Source of the DNA: Vibrio sp. CAU 1672
GTDB taxonomy: Bacteria; Pseudomonadota; Gammaproteobacteria; Enterobacterales; Vibrionaceae
Assembly (NCBI RefSeq): GCF_029223195.1
Contig: NZ_JARHUF010000006.1
Location: 149,014-213,013, forward strand
Direction of reading: 5' to 3'
DNA length: 64,000 bases
Shown here piece by piece: positions 10,127 through 20,500 of the stretch; position 1 is the first letter of the stretch, and each line of letters begins with the position of its first letter. The translations under genes were made by a program, and so were the position numbers. The notes below the pieces were generated by a model that had not been told where the DNA came from, did not search any database, and was given only the letters and a program-made list of their open reading frames with translations.

Positions 10127-10194
10127 GCTGTGTGATCTCGGTGTAATTAAAATTACGCCACCAAATGTCAGGTCCGAGAGATTAGCAAATGCAT

Positions 10195-10223
10195 GTAAAA
10201 ATAACGTCAGTGAAGACGTTATT
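10195..10223 (-). terminator. Intrinsic terminator inside the tfoY leader
   Basis: On the minus strand AATAACGTC (10223-10215) pairs with GACGTTATT (10208-10200) around a 6-nt loop, followed by a T run. It lies between the riboswitch aptamer and the tfoY start, so it is a candidate expression platform. Confidence 0.7.
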
Positions 10224-10247
10224 GAAGGGAAAACTTATATGCATATT

Positions 10248-10343
10248 TGCCATCGGTAACCCCGCTACCTTTTATCTTACGATAGGTAAGGCCGGAAGCT
10301 TTGCGTCCCACCCTTTCGGATGGTTTGCCCTGTGCGTGACCCA
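10248..10343 (-). promoter_or_regulatory. c-di-GMP-I (GEMM) riboswitch aptamer
   Basis: The minus-strand RNA reads CACGCACAGGGCAAACC, then a CC-GAAA-GG tetraloop hairpin, GGGACGCAAAGC, TCCGGCC, a variable arm, and GGTAGCGGGGTTACCGATGG. These are the conserved blocks of the GEMM-I class, including the GNRA tetraloop, the CGCAAAGC junction and the C-rich receptor strand. It closely follows the Vibrio cholerae Vc1 element upstream of tfoY. The aptamer's 3' end is about 120 nt before the ATG. It senses cyclic di-GMP. Confidence 0.95.
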
Positions 10344-10392
10344 GAGAGAATACTGCGTAAGTTGAATGAATATCACACTTCAGATTAAAATT

Positions 10393-10408
10393 TGTGATTT
10401 AGATCACA
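10393..10408. promoter_or_regulatory. CRP-type operator upstream of the tfoY riboswitch
   Basis: TGTGA-TTTAGA-TCACA is a perfect match to the cAMP-CRP half-site consensus with 6-bp spacing, flanked by A/T bases. Its centre is about 57 bp upstream of the aptamer's 5' end, so it could act on the tfoY promoter. No CRP site was verified experimentally here. Confidence 0.75.
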
Positions 10409-10590
10409 CTAATTGCGCTGCTGAAGTGCAGGTTTATTCATATTCTGATGGCTCTTAGTTGATAGCAATCAGATGGGCAAAAAATAACTTAACAATCGTG
10501 CTTAACGGTTCGTTATTGATGTGCTTACTTGTTGTTTACATTTTACGGTAGCCATATGGCCTTAAACTATCTGTTGCTACAACCGAAAAC

Positions 10591-10616
10591 AAAAAAAGCG
10601 CCCTGTTAAGGGCGCT
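10591..10616 (-). terminator. purR terminator
   Basis: 8-bp stem AGCGCCCT/AGGGCGCT (10597-10604, 10609-10616) with a 4-nt loop, followed on the minus strand by a run of T from the A tract at 10591-10597. It lies 21 bp after the purR stop. Confidence 0.9.
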
Positions 10617-10636
10617 ATGTGTCAGTGATTTATATC

Positions 10637-11641
10637 TTAATTGATTTTCTTGACCGTATTACGGATGACGAGCTCTGGCTGCATTTCGAACACGCGTTTT
10701 TCGTGTTCTTTGTCTTTGATACGTTCAAGCAGGATTTCAAACGCGTTTTTACCAACACGCCGTTTTGGTTGGTGAATGGTGGTCAGCGGTGGTGAGAAAT
10801 ACTCCGCCAATTCAATATTATCGTAACCAATCACAGACATATCGTCAGGCACTTTGATGCCGTTTTGTTGTAATCGGCTCATCAAGCCCAGCGCCATGGT
10901 GTCGTTAAAGCAGAATACTGCTGTAGGGCGGTGTGCCATGGCGGTGATTTTATCTGCTGCCAGTACAGCGGTATCACACTCGAAATTGCCTTCCAGGATC
11001 CAATCTTCATTGACCTTCAGTCCGGCTTCCTTCATTGCGCGGCGGAAACCCGCAATGCGTTCTTTACAGGCGGCTTTTTCAAAATGACCACTGAGGCAGG
11101 CGATGTCGGTATGCCCGTTATCGATTAGATATTTGGTCGCGATGTAGCCGCCTTCTTCTGAGTTATCGATTATTTTATCCGCTTGTGAGCTCTCCGGACC
11201 CCAATCCATCACTACTTTAGGAATGTCCGCATGGCGATCGAGCATTTCTTTCAACTCTTCTGTCAAGTCTGAGCACATGACCAAGATACCGTCAACGCGT
11301 TTTTCGGCCAGCATACGAATGTAGTCGCGTTGCTTTTCGTAGATGCCACCGGTGTTACACAAGATCAGAGTATAACCCTGACGATAACAGTAGCTTTCAA
11401 CGCCATCAATGACTTCAGAGAAGAACAGGTTAGTCGATTGTGTCACCAGCATGCCAATCGTGCGGGTTGAATTGCACTTCAAGCTACGGGCAACGGCACT
11501 TGGCGCGTAATTTAGTTCATCAACCGCTTTCATCACTTTTTCTTGCGTTGCTTCCGCAACAAAACGCGTTTTGTTAATTACGTGCGAGACCGTTGTTGTA
11601 GAAACGCCGGCTAAGCGTGCAACGTCTTTTATCGTGGCCAT
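10637..11641 (-). CDS. purR: Purine repressor, LacI family
   Basis: A 334-residue transcriptional repressor that binds hypoxanthine or guanine and shuts purine biosynthesis genes. The N-terminal LacI helix-turn-helix is [20 protein letters not shown], followed by the hinge helix SAVARSL and a periplasmic-binding-protein-like effector domain ([36 protein letters not shown]) typical of PurR. The start at 11641 is preferred over an upstream in-frame codon (11659), because the family begins at MATIKD and AGGA lies 5-6 nt before it. It is monocistronic with its own terminator. Confidence 0.95.
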   Translation of the reverse strand: MATIKDVARLAGVSTTTVSHVINKTRFVAEATQEKVMKAVDELNYAPSAVARSLKCNSTRTIGMLVTQSTNLFFSEVIDGVESYCYRQGYTLILCNTGGIYEKQRDYIRMLAEKRVDGILVMCSDLTEELKEMLDRHADIPKVVMDWGPESSQADKIIDNSEEGGYIATKYLIDNGHTDIACLSGHFEKAACKERIAGFRRAMKEAGLKVNEDWILEGNFECDTAVLAADKITAMAHRPTAVFCFNDTMALGLMSRLQQNGIKVPDDMSVIGYDNIELAEYFSPPLTTIHQPKRRVGKNAFEILLERIKDKEHEKRVFEMQPELVIRNTVKKIN

Positions 11642-12072
11642 ATTAATGTCCTGTATCAAGCTACATCATACCCACTAAAGGAGTTCTTCCGCATGGTTTT
11701 GGGCCTGTTTACGCAGCAGCCGTCTCAGGAGGCTGTTGGCAGGCGTATGCAGATGACGTTGGTAAGTAGGTAACGTTTTGTAGCACAAATGGCAGATGAA
11801 GAGGATTCCATGACAGTCAATTAATGGGAAACCTTCAGAAGCCGTGTTATAAACACAAAAACCGCCATATTTCAGCGGTTTTCATTAGAATCATATTTTA
11901 TCGTTTGCGTTCACAGTCTAGACCGAGGCGCATCCTCTGGCAATATTTTCTGCGCGAGTTTGTGCTTGGGTGGTCACATTTTGGCGTTAAAGAGCGAAAA
12001 GCACTTAGCCTGAGTGTCAACAAACAAGGAATAGGGCGAGTAAATGGTCGTCGCCCTAAGAATAATTAGTGA
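11642..12072. other. Intergenic region between purR and torD
   Basis: About 430 bp. It holds the purR promoter, which I could not place. Two hairpins are seen. One is AAAACCGC/GCGGTTTT (11858-11865 with 11875-11882), flanked by short A and T runs, which could terminate either strand. The other is AGGGCGA/TCGCCCT (12033-12039 with 12051-12057), just after the torD stop but without a T run. A GC-rich imperfect stem near 11713-11739 could form in the purR leader. The open frame at 11824-12069 runs through these hairpins and is not credible. Confidence 0.5.
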
Positions 12073-12720
12073 TTATTCCCCAATCAGGTATTGGCTGTCC
12101 AGTTTACAAAATGCAATTAATAGTTGCGCGACGCTGGCGTAAAAGCCGAACTCATCGAACTGTTGGCATTTTGCCGCAAAAGGAGGTAACCAGCTGAGCA
12201 GCTGATGTTGAATAAAGTCATGTTGCTTGCTGAACGCATCTTCCATATGTTTCTCTTGTTCAAGCTCATTTGAGCGGATAATCATATTGCCAAGAAAATC
12301 TAGTTCTACCGCCAGGTGATCTGCTGGTTCGTTGAGGTGTTCGTCAACCCGTACCCCGAAGGCTGTCATCAGCTTTTCCATTTCTGCTGCGGGTTTATCA
12401 TTGAGCAAGCCGCTTTCGCCAATGTACATTGAGGCATAGGGCAGAGCGCCGTGTTTATCTGTTTTTAAAAACAGATCACAGAAGTCAGCTGCAAGTTCAA
12501 GTTGGGCATCCGGGCGGTCTTGCAGGCGATTGAGTGCATCGACAAAATTATCGACGCTAGGCTTTAGCGCTTCGTTTTCGGCTAAACCGGTTAAAAAGCT
12601 TCGAATTTCCACGCTGTGATACGTTTCGAGCTCTTTTTCGGTCAGCTCTTTAGCAAATAGGCTAGAGAGCCACCAGTAAATCTCGGCACGTTTTTCATTA
12701 AAAGCTTTTATTTCTTGCAT
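12073..12720 (-). CDS. torD: Molecular chaperone TorD
   Basis: A cytoplasmic chaperone of the NarJ/DmsD/TorD family. It binds the molybdoenzyme TorA (trimethylamine N-oxide reductase) and its Tat signal until the cofactor is loaded. The 215-residue all-helical sequence begins [22 protein letters not shown] and contains the family pattern Y-x-S-x-Y ([10 protein letters not shown]) and [15 protein letters not shown] use the ATG at 12718-12720, because AGGAG precedes it at 7-nt spacing; an upstream start at 12759 is poorer. torA and torC are not in the window; torR is divergent next door. Confidence 0.92.
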   Translation of the reverse strand: MQEIKAFNEKRAEIYWWLSSLFAKELTEKELETYHSVEIRSFLTGLAENEALKPSVDNFVDALNRLQDRPDAQLELAADFCDLFLKTDKHGALPYASMYIGESGLLNDKPAAEMEKLMTAFGVRVDEHLNEPADHLAVELDFLGNMIIRSNELEQEKHMEDAFSKQHDFIQHQLLSWLPPFAAKCQQFDEFGFYASVAQLLIAFCKLDSQYLIGE

Positions 12721-12814
12721 TTTATTGCTCCTGAATGGTTCTCCCTTAAGTGTAAACAAATAAAATGAATAGCAGTAACTATAATTATGACGCTTTGTTG
12801 GTAGTTATGCGTGT

Positions 12815-12824
12815 TTGTGAACAG
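12815..12824. promoter_or_regulatory. Possible TorR box
   Basis: The reverse strand reads CTGTTCACAA, which shares the CTGTTCA core with the E. coli tor box (CTGTTCATAT). It lies in the 239-bp gap between the divergent torD and torR genes. A single imperfect copy is weak support. Confidence 0.3.
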
Positions 12825-12959
12825 CAATTCCGTAGCTTGTCTTGAATCAATAAACGCGCAAAATCTTGCTTTCTCGCGCATCTATTACTAGATATGTTAC
12901 TAGTTATGAATAGAATGGGTTGTTGGAATGAAAAGAATGATAAGACAGAAGTGGTGTAA

Positions 12960-13673
12960 ATGAGCTATCACGTATTAGTCGTAGAAGATGATGTTGTAAC
13001 GCGCAGCAAGCTTGTAGGTTATTTCCAAAACGAGGGTTACATTGTTAGCGAGGCAGAAAGCGGATCTGTGATGAGAGACGTTTTGCTGAGTGAAGATGTT
13101 GATTTAGTTATGCTGGATATTAACCTGCCGGGTGAAGACGGTTTGATGCTGACGCGTGAATTACGCAGCCAATCAGATATTGGTATCATATTAGTGACAG
13201 GACGCACGGATAGCATCGATAAAATTGTTGGCCTTGAAATGGGCGCCGATGATTATGTAACTAAGCCTTTTGAGTTAAGGGAACTGCTGGTCCGGGTTAA
13301 GAACTTACTGTGGCGTATTTCACTGGCACGCGCCGGAACTCACAAATCGGTAAACGCTAACGAAGATGAACACATTGTCCGTTTTGGTGAGTGGACATTT
13401 GATATCCAGCGCCGTGCGCTGAGTAAGAATGGTGAACCGGTTAAGCTGACCAAAGCTGAATATGAGCTTTTGGTTGCGTTATCCTCATACCCGAATCAGG
13501 TGCTTAGCCGTGAACGTATTCTCAATATGATTAGCCATCGGGTGGAAGCGCCGAATGACCGTACTATCGATGTATTGATCCGTCGTATGCGGGCGAAAAT
13601 GGAGTTTGATCCGAAAAACCCACAGATTTTCGTTACCGTGCATGGCGAGGGGTATATGTTTGCCGGGGACTAA
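12960..13673 (+). CDS. torR: Two-component response regulator TorR
   Basis: An OmpR/PhoB-type response regulator of 237 residues that controls the TMAO respiratory system. The receiver domain has the acidic pair EDD at 9-11, phospho-acceptor Asp53 in MLDINLPGEDGLMLTRELR, the conserved Thr in LVTGR and Lys in VTKPF. A C-terminal winged helix follows, with LTKAEYELLVALSSYPNQVLSRERIL and the recognition helix DRTIDVLIRRMRAKME. The receiver matches TorR better than ArcA (VGLEMGADDYVTKPFELREL then RVKNLLWRI), and the divergent torD supports this. Its sensor kinase TorS is not in the window. Confidence 0.92.
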   Translation: MSYHVLVVEDDVVTRSKLVGYFQNEGYIVSEAESGSVMRDVLLSEDVDLVMLDINLPGEDGLMLTRELRSQSDIGIILVTGRTDSIDKIVGLEMGADDYVTKPFELRELLVRVKNLLWRISLARAGTHKSVNANEDEHIVRFGEWTFDIQRRALSKNGEPVKLTKAEYELLVALSSYPNQVLSRERILNMISHRVEAPNDRTIDVLIRRMRAKMEFDPKNPQIFVTVHGEGYMFAGD

Positions 13674-13754
13674 GTCTGGTAAGTGTCCTGCTTGAAGGCA
13701 GTGTTTCCTTTGTGGGCGCAGAGTTTTAAGTGGGCGCACAATAATAAACAGCAT

Positions 13755-13784
13755 AAAAAAGGAGAGGCATGCCTCTCCTTTTTT
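13755..13784. terminator. Bidirectional terminator between torR and elyC
   Basis: A perfect palindrome of six A, GGAGAGGC, AT, GCCTCTCC and six T. It lies about 80 bp after torR and ends at the elyC stop codon, so it serves both convergent genes. Confidence 0.92.
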
Positions 13785-14583
13785 AGTTCTGTTCGGTTTG
13801 CGTCATATCGGCAACAGGTGTTTGGCCTACGTTATCGCGCAAGCGCTGCCATAACAATCCGAGCGTTTCATGCCAGAATCGCTCGGTTTGCTCTAAGTAC
13901 TGCGCCTTCGGAGCGAACTTTTGCCAAGGTTGCTTAATGGCATCAACCGCAAGAAAGTTGGTCGGTGCCGGGATTGGTTGGATGCCCGCAGCGTTAAACT
14001 CGTACATTGCACGTTTCATGTGGCTGGCAGAGGTGACCAAGACAATGTCTTTCTGTTGTACAAATGCAGCGGCCTGCCTGGCTTCTTCCCAAGTGTCTTT
14101 GGCGTCTTCCAGCAGGATTATTTCTGATTTGGCCACGCCTAGTGATAACGCCACATTGGCCATCATACGAGCCTGGCTGATCTCGGAACCACCGGCGTAG
14201 CCGGACAGGATCAGCTTGGCACCCGGGTACATACGCAAAATACGAGTGCCCTCCGCCAGACGCATCAGTGCTGTGCGACTAAGTTGTGAAGTCGGGGGAA
14301 TGTCGTTGTCGACGACATGCCCATGCCCCAGCACCATGACGTAGTCAACGGAGCTGGATGTCGGCAGAAACGCTTTATATTCACGCTCCAGCGGCATGAG
14401 CAAACTGGTTGAGATTGGTTGAAACGATGCTAAAAAGATAGCCACAAAAGAGAACAGCACCACGAAGCAACCGGTTTTACGTTTGGTCGTAAAACTGATG
14501 AGTGCGAGGCCCACTAAGCCAATCAGCAACAAGGCCGGTAAGGGCATAAGTAAGGCAGATAGTACTTTTTTCAGCTCAAACAT
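13783..14583 (-). CDS. elyC: Envelope biogenesis factor ElyC (DUF218)
   Basis: A 266-residue inner-membrane protein of the YdcF/SanA/ElyC family. In E. coli, ElyC is needed for peptidoglycan assembly at low temperature. Two N-terminal membrane helices (about residues 10-30 and 38-58) are followed by a DUF218 domain from VDYVMVLGHGHV through LSGYAGGSEISQARMM, EDAKDTWEEARQ and TSASHMKRAM to the C-terminus. The match extends to the conserved N-terminus ending in FQPISTSLLMPLE. The stop codon sits inside the shared terminator with torR. Confidence 0.9.
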   Translation of the reverse strand: MFELKKVLSALLMPLPALLLIGLVGLALISFTTKRKTGCFVVLFSFVAIFLASFQPISTSLLMPLEREYKAFLPTSSSVDYVMVLGHGHVVDNDIPPTSQLSRTALMRLAEGTRILRMYPGAKLILSGYAGGSEISQARMMANVALSLGVAKSEIILLEDAKDTWEEARQAAAFVQQKDIVLVTSASHMKRAMYEFNAAGIQPIPAPTNFLAVDAIKQPWQKFAPKAQYLEQTERFWHETLGLLWQRLRDNVGQTPVADMTQTEQN

Positions 14584-14652
14584 ACATAAATAGTCCGAAA
14601 AAACATCAATTGAGAATAAAAATGAGGGTGACCCTCTTTATTCCTGCTTTCC

Positions 14653-14674
14653 TTGTGCCAGAATAGCGGCACAA
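14653..14674 (+). promoter_or_regulatory. Inverted repeat just before cmoM
   Basis: TTGTGCC (14653-14659) and GGCACAA (14668-14674) form a perfect 7-bp inverted repeat with 8-nt spacer, ending 7 bp before the ATG at 14681. It could be a protein operator or a hairpin that hides the translation start. No clear ribosome binding site is visible for that ATG. Confidence 0.35.
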
Positions 14675-14680
14675 TCCGTT

Positions 14681-15490
14681 ATGATAACTCAAGCAGAAGT
14701 GACAGAAGACCGTAATTTCGACGATATCGCCCACAAATTTGCAAAAAATATCTATGGCTCCGACAAAGGGGAGATCCGGCAAATTATTGTATGGGAAGAT
14801 TTTCTACAGATTCTAAGTGAACTGGATGCGGAGCATCAAGTGCTGAATGTTCTGGATGCAGGGGGGGGCTTGGCACAACTGTCGCAAAAGCTTGCTAAGC
14901 TCGGACATCATATCGCGTTATGTGATCTATCTTCGGAAATGCTTCAGCTAGCGAAGCAGGATATTGAAAAAAACGGTTTGCTTGAGCAGTATCGCCTGAT
15001 TCATTCACCGGTCCAATCCATTGGTGAGCACATGGAAAGCAAGGTGGACCTGGTGATGTTCCATGCGGTGATGGAGTGGCTGGTTGAACCGAAGACCGCG
15101 CTCGAAACGGTTTTAGAGCAAGTGAGGCCCGGGGGCATGGCATCGGTAATGTTTTATAACCACCATGGTCTGGTTTATAAAAACGTGGTGTGTGGCAACA
15201 TTCCCCATGTTCTGGACGGTATGCCTCACCGTAAAAGATTTAAACTACAGCCACAGAAAGGTCTAAAACCCGAAGAGGTCTATCAATGGATAGAAGATTC
15301 TGGTTTTAGTATTTGTGGTAAATCTGGTATTCGTTCATTCAGTGATTACATAGGTAATATGCAATACATGGGCGATTACGAGTTTGAAGATGTGTTGGCG
15401 CTAGAAAAACAACTTTGTCGACAAGAGCCATACCTCTCATTAGGCCGCTATATCCACGTGTGGGCTAAAAAGAACGATAAACAGGAATAA
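14681..15490 (+). CDS. cmoM: tRNA 5-carboxymethoxyuridine methyltransferase CmoM (SmtA)
   Basis: A SAM-dependent methyltransferase that methylates 5-carboxymethoxyuridine at wobble position 34 of some tRNAs, finishing mcmo5U. The 269 residues include [17 protein letters not shown], the SAM motif [12 protein letters not shown], the post-motif FHAVMEW and the C-terminal [16 protein letters not shown], all as in E. coli CmoM. A GTG at 14699 (giving a start just before TEDRNFDD) is closer to the E. coli N-terminus and may be the true start. It heads the cmoM-mukFEB operon with a 2-bp gap to mukF. Confidence 0.93.
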   Translation: MITQAEVTEDRNFDDIAHKFAKNIYGSDKGEIRQIIVWEDFLQILSELDAEHQVLNVLDAGGGLAQLSQKLAKLGHHIALCDLSSEMLQLAKQDIEKNGLLEQYRLIHSPVQSIGEHMESKVDLVMFHAVMEWLVEPKTALETVLEQVRPGGMASVMFYNHHGLVYKNVVCGNIPHVLDGMPHRKRFKLQPQKGLKPEEVYQWIEDSGFSICGKSGIRSFSDYIGNMQYMGDYEFEDVLALEKQLCRQEPYLSLGRYIHVWAKKNDKQE

Positions 15491-15492
15491 CA

Positions 15493-16830
15493 ATGAGTGA
15501 GATGACTCTCAATGCTGCAGAGCAACCGATCGATGAGTTGGTTGGCTGGGTAAAGCAGCACGATTTCTCGTTGAACCTGACCACTGAGCGACTGGCGTTT
15601 CTCATCGCCATCGCTGTACTGAGTAATGAAAGGTTCGATGAAGAACTGGGTGAAGGTGAATTGCACGATGCATTTGCCATCGTCACTCGACTTTTTGAAG
15701 AGACCGGTGAAGCTTCGGCTTTCCGTGCCAACAATGCCATCAATGAGATGGTCAAGCAGCGCCTTATTAGCCGCTTTGTCAGTGAGATCACGGACGGAGC
15801 GAGCATTTACCGCCTGTCACCTTTAGCGATAGGCATCACTGACTATTACGTGCGTCATCGTGAGTTTTCGAAACTGCGTCTTTCTATCCAGCTGTCGATG
15901 GTGGCGGATGAAATGGCAAAAGCGATTGAAGCGGCACAGAAAGGTGGCACACCTGGCCACTGGAAGAAAAACGTTTATGGTGTCCTGAAATACTCGGTAG
16001 GCGAAATCTTCGACCAAATAGACCTCAACCAACGGGTGATGGATGAGCAGCAGCAGTCTGTGAAACAGCAGATTGCTGACCTGCTTAACAAAGACTGGCG
16101 TGAAGCGATCAACAACTGTGAAGCGCTACTGTCAGAAACTTCCAGCACGCTGCGTGAACTTCAAGATACGCTGCAGGCAGCCAGTGATGAACTGCAAACT
16201 CAGATCCTCGATATCCAGGAGATTGTCTACGGCGATCCTGAGCTTGAGTTTATAGAGGAAGCGTTGTTCGGCCTGCAGATGAAACTCGACCGGATCACCA
16301 GCTGGGGCCAGCAAGCGATTGACCTTTGGATTGGTTACGACCGACACGTACACAAGTTCATCCGTACCGCAATCGATATGGATAAGAACCGCGCGTTTAG
16401 CTCGCGTTTGCGTCAATCCGTCAAAGATTACTTTGATACGCCTTGGTATCTGACTTATGCAGATGCAGAAAGGCTTTCTGACCTTCGTGATGAAGCCTTG
16501 GTACTGCGTGATGACGAGGTAACAGGCCAAGTTCCGATGGAAGTGGAATACGAAGAGTTTCAACAAGTCAATGATGAACTGGCTGAGCGTATTGGTGGCA
16601 TGCTGAAAGCGCATAAAGACCAAGGCCTGCCAATTGACTTGAGCGTGGTGCTGCGAGACTACCTTGCACAGCACCCTCATACTCATCACTTCGATTTAGC
16701 CCGAATCGTTATTGATCAAGCTGTTCGTCTTGGCTATTCAGAGTCAGACTACCAAGCTATTCAGCCAGACTGGCAAGCGATTAACGATTTTGGGGCAAAG
16801 GTACAAGCAAATGTCATCGACAGATACTAA
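15493..16830 (+). CDS. mukF: Chromosome partition protein MukF (kleisin)
   Basis: The kleisin subunit of the MukBEF condensin that compacts and segregates the chromosome. The 445 residues open with an N-terminal winged-helix region ([20 protein letters not shown]). A helical dimerisation and coiled-coil middle follows ([30 protein letters not shown]), then the C-terminal winged helix that binds the MukB head. The start at 15493 follows AGGAATAACA. The 3' end overlaps the mukE start by 20 bp. Confidence 0.96.
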   Translation: MSEMTLNAAEQPIDELVGWVKQHDFSLNLTTERLAFLIAIAVLSNERFDEELGEGELHDAFAIVTRLFEETGEASAFRANNAINEMVKQRLISRFVSEITDGASIYRLSPLAIGITDYYVRHREFSKLRLSIQLSMVADEMAKAIEAAQKGGTPGHWKKNVYGVLKYSVGEIFDQIDLNQRVMDEQQQSVKQQIADLLNKDWREAINNCEALLSETSSTLRELQDTLQAASDELQTQILDIQEIVYGDPELEFIEEALFGLQMKLDRITSWGQQAIDLWIGYDRHVHKFIRTAIDMDKNRAFSSRLRQSVKDYFDTPWYLTYADAERLSDLRDEALVLRDDEVTGQVPMEVEYEEFQQVNDELAERIGGMLKAHKDQGLPIDLSVVLRDYLAQHPHTHHFDLARIVIDQAVRLGYSESDYQAIQPDWQAINDFGAKVQANVIDRY

Positions 16831-17533
16831 TGAATACATGCCAGAAAATCTGGTAAAAGCACTTTCTAACCCTCTGTTCCCAGCGCTTGATAGCATGCTG
16901 CGTGCAGGGCGTCATATCTCAAGTGAAGATCTGGATAACCACGCGCTGTTATCCGATTTTGAAGTAGAGCTCTCTTCGTTTTACCAGCGTTACAACACCG
17001 AATTGGTGAAAGCGCCGGAAGGCTTCTTCTATCTTCGTCCACGTTCAACCTCTTTGATTGGCCGTAGTGTCCTTTCAGAACTCGATATGCTGGTGGGTAA
17101 GGTTCTGTGTTTCCTTTACCTCAGTCCAGAGCGTTTAGCCCATGAAGGTATTTTCACCAACCAAGAGCTTTATGAAGAGTTGCTTGCATTGGCTGATGAA
17201 GCCAAGTTGATGAAATTAGTGACCAACCGTGCAACGGGTTCTGATCTGGATAAAGAAAAGTTGTTTGAAAAAGTACGCACGTCACTTCGTCGCCTGCGCC
17301 GTCTAGGCATGATCATCAATATCGGTGAAACCGGTAAGTTCAGCATCAGTGAAGCGGTATTCCGCTTTGGTGCTGATGTGCGTGTAGGCGATGACATGCG
17401 TGAAGCGCAGCTGCGTCTGATCCGTGACGGTGAAGCCGTAGTGCACACCAAAGAGCCAAGCCAAGGCAGCTTGTTGTCTGAAGAACAAGAAGACCAAGCC
17501 CAAGAAGAAACAACCGAAGAGGGTGAAGCATGA
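16811..17533 (+). CDS. mukE: Chromosome partition protein MukE
   Basis: The KITE-type subunit of MukBEF, which bridges MukF and the MukB heads. The 240 residues start at [14 protein letters not shown]. The motif runs [19 protein letters not shown] and [15 protein letters not shown] are conserved, and the C-terminus is acidic. I start at 16811 (inside the end of mukF), because the E. coli protein begins MSSTN at the same place. The longer reading frame from 16712 is only an open extension within mukF. The stop overlaps the mukB ATG (ATGA at 17530-17533). Confidence 0.96.
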   Translation: MSSTDTNEYMPENLVKALSNPLFPALDSMLRAGRHISSEDLDNHALLSDFEVELSSFYQRYNTELVKAPEGFFYLRPRSTSLIGRSVLSELDMLVGKVLCFLYLSPERLAHEGIFTNQELYEELLALADEAKLMKLVTNRATGSDLDKEKLFEKVRTSLRRLRRLGMIINIGETGKFSISEAVFRFGADVRVGDDMREAQLRLIRDGEAVVHTKEPSQGSLLSEEQEDQAQEETTEEGEA

Positions 17534-20500
17534 GCATGATTGAACGCGGTAAATATCAATCGCTGACCATGGTCAACTGGAACGGCTTCTTTGCCCGTAC
17601 GTTTGACATCGATGGTCTGGTAACCACGCTATCAGGTGGTAACGGTGCAGGTAAATCAACCACCATGGCGGCATTTATCACCGCATTGATTCCTGATCAG
17701 ACCCTACTGCACTTCCGTAACACCACGGAAGCGGGCAGCAGCCAATCGTCTCGCGATAAAGGTCTGTACGGTAAGCTACAGCCGGGCGCGTGTTACGCCG
17801 CGCTAGACGTAGTGAACTCACGTAACCAACGTCTATTGTTTGCGGTAAAACTGCAGCAAGTAGCGGGTCGTGACAAGAAAGTAGACATCAAACCGTTTGT
17901 TATCCAGGGCCTTCCAAGCCATGTGAAACCAACGGACATTCTGGTTGAAAGCGTATCAGCGACGCAGGCCCGGGTACGTCAAATCAACGAAGTGAAAGAG
18001 TCGATCGCTGAGTTTGAAGGCGTGCAGTTCAAAGCCTTCTCTTCGATCGTCGATTACCACGCGCAAATGTTCGAATTCGGTGTGATTCCGAAGAAACTGC
18101 GTAACTCCGGTGACCGTTCTAAATTCTACCGCCTGATCGAAGCATCACTTTACGGTGGTATCTCAAGTGCGATTACCCGCTCACTACGTGATTACCTTCT
18201 GCCACAAAACGGTGGGGTGAAGAAAGCCTTCCAGGATATGGAATCGGCACTGCGCGAAAACCGCATGACGCTAGAGGCGATCAAAACCACGCAAGCCGAC
18301 CGTGACCTGTTTAAACACTTGATCACAGAGTCGACCAACTACGTGGCAGCGGACTACATGCGCCATGCCAACGATCGTCGTAACAAGCTGGATAAAACGT
18401 TGTCATTGCGTTCCGAGCTGTTCGGCTCTCGTGAAACCTTAGTTGAGCAAAACAAGCTGCTTAACCGCGTTCAAGAAGAGCTAGAACTGTTAGTCGAGTC
18501 GGAAGCGGCATTAGAGCAAGACTACCAAGCGGCATCTGACCACTTGCAACTGGTGCAAAACGCACTGCGTCAGCAAGAGAAGATCGAACGCTACCAAGAA
18601 GATCTTGAAGAGCTGAGCGAGCGCCTTGAAGAGCAGCTGATGGTAGTGGAAGAAGCGCAAGAACGCGTGATGATGGTTGAAGAGCAGGCAACCGTTGCGG
18701 AAGAGGAGGTGGATAGCCTTAAGACGCAGCTGGCGGACTACCAACAAGCTCTCGACGTTCAGCAGACCCGCGCACTTCAATACCAACAAGCGGTTCAAGC
18801 GCTTGAGAAAGCAAAACAGCTGCTTGGTGATGACAGCTTAACGGCAGAATCAGCACAAGCACTGGTTGCTGAACTTAAGAACAAAGAATCAGAAAGCACC
18901 AACGCGTTGCTATCGGTTAAGCATAAGCTGGACATGTCTTCTGCCGCGGCAGAGCAGTTCGAAACGGCGCTGAAACTGGTACAAAACATTGTTGGTCAAG
19001 TTGAGCGTAAAGACGCATCTGCACATGCGAAAACCGCAATTGCGAAAGCGCGTGAATCTCAGCAAGTGGCGCAAAACGAACAACAGTGGCGGGCCCAGCA
19101 TCGTGACCTAGAGCGTGGCCTTAACCAGCAGCGTCAAGCGCGTGAGCTAGTCACTGAATACCAAAAGCAGTTCCATGTTGAACTGACGGACGAAATCGCG
19201 TTTGAACAAGAACGTGAACGTCACGCGATGCAAATCGACTCGCTGGAAATGACGCAGGAAGACGTGCGTGAACAACGCAGCGAACAGCGTCGTCTGGAGC
19301 AAGATGCAGCGGCGGAAATCAACAAGCTTGAAGCGATCGCGCCAACGTGGATTGCCGCCAACGATGCGCTGGAAAAACTGCGTGAGCAAAGTGGTGCTCC
19401 GCTGGAAGACAGCCAATCGGTCATGAGCCAAATGCAAGTGGTGCTTGAGCAAGAGAAAACCCTTTCTCTGGCAAAAGACAAACTGGCAGAGCGTCGTAGT
19501 CAGCTTGAAACTGAAATTGAGCGTCTGGCGTCTCCGGGCGGTTCAAACGACCCTCGCCTGAAGGGGCTGGCAGATACACTCGGCGGCGTATTGCTGTCAG
19601 AGATCTACGATGACATTACGATTGATGACGCGCCGTACTTCAGTGCGATGTACGGCCCGGCTCGTCACGCTATCGTGGTTTCTGACCTATCTGGTATCGA
19701 AGAGAAACTGGTAGAGCTAGACGACTGTCCAGAAGATTTGTACATCATTGAAGGTGACATCGATGCCTTTGATGACAGCTCATTTGATGCAGAAGAGCTA
19801 GAAGGCGCGGTGTGCGTTCGCATGAACGATCGCCAAATGCGTTACTCTCGCTTGCCTGAAATCCCACTATTTGGTCGTGCGGCACGTGAGCAGCGTTTAG
19901 AGCTACTGCGTAACGAACGTGAAGAAGTGGTCGAGCAGCACGCCAAAGCGGCGTTCGATTCGCAGAAAAAGCAGCGTCTGTACCAGGCCTTCAACCAGTT
20001 TGTCGCCAGCCACATTCAAGTGGCGTTTGAAGCAGATCCAGAGCAAGCGCTGGCCACCATTCGCGATAAGCGTAACCAAATTGCTCGCGTATTGGCTGAT
20101 CTGGATGCAAAAGAGCAGCAGCAACGTTCTCAGCTGCAAACCAGCAAGCAGGCACTGGCGTCGCTGGATAAGCTGGCACCGAACATGGCGCTGATTGAAG
20201 ATGACACACTGCAAGCTCGCTTTGATGAGCTGGAAGAGAAAATCGCCCAGCTTGCAGAAGCCAAAGCATTTCTCAACAACCACGCAAAAGCGGTGGCGGA
20301 ACTGGAAAAAGTCGCGGTAGCCCTGGACTCTGACCCAGAGCAATTCGACGCGCTAGAAGCCGAATACACAGCGGCAGACGCACAGCTGCAAGATCTTAAG
20401 AAGCAAATCTTTGCGCTGGCCGATCTGGTTGAACGTCGTCACTACTTCGCTTACTCAGATTCAGTGGATCTACTGAATAAGAGCAGCGAACTGAGCGAGC

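Noticed and set aside
11896..11911. PurR box near 11900
   Set aside because: The best match to the PurR operator has two mismatches at key positions and lies about 260 bp from purR; not enough to call.
11824..12069. 81-codon plus-strand frame between purR and torD
   Set aside because: It crosses two hairpins, lacks a ribosome binding site and gives a basic sequence unlike any family.
12960..13673. ArcA as identity of the response regulator
   Set aside because: The receiver and linker fit TorR more closely, and the divergent torD gene supports TorR.
18461..20369. Several open frames of 60-146 codons on the minus strand inside mukB
   Set aside because: They lie fully inside the well-supported mukB gene, show Ser/Arg/Leu-rich low-information translations and have no ribosome binding sites. 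They are mirror frames of a coiled-coil gene.
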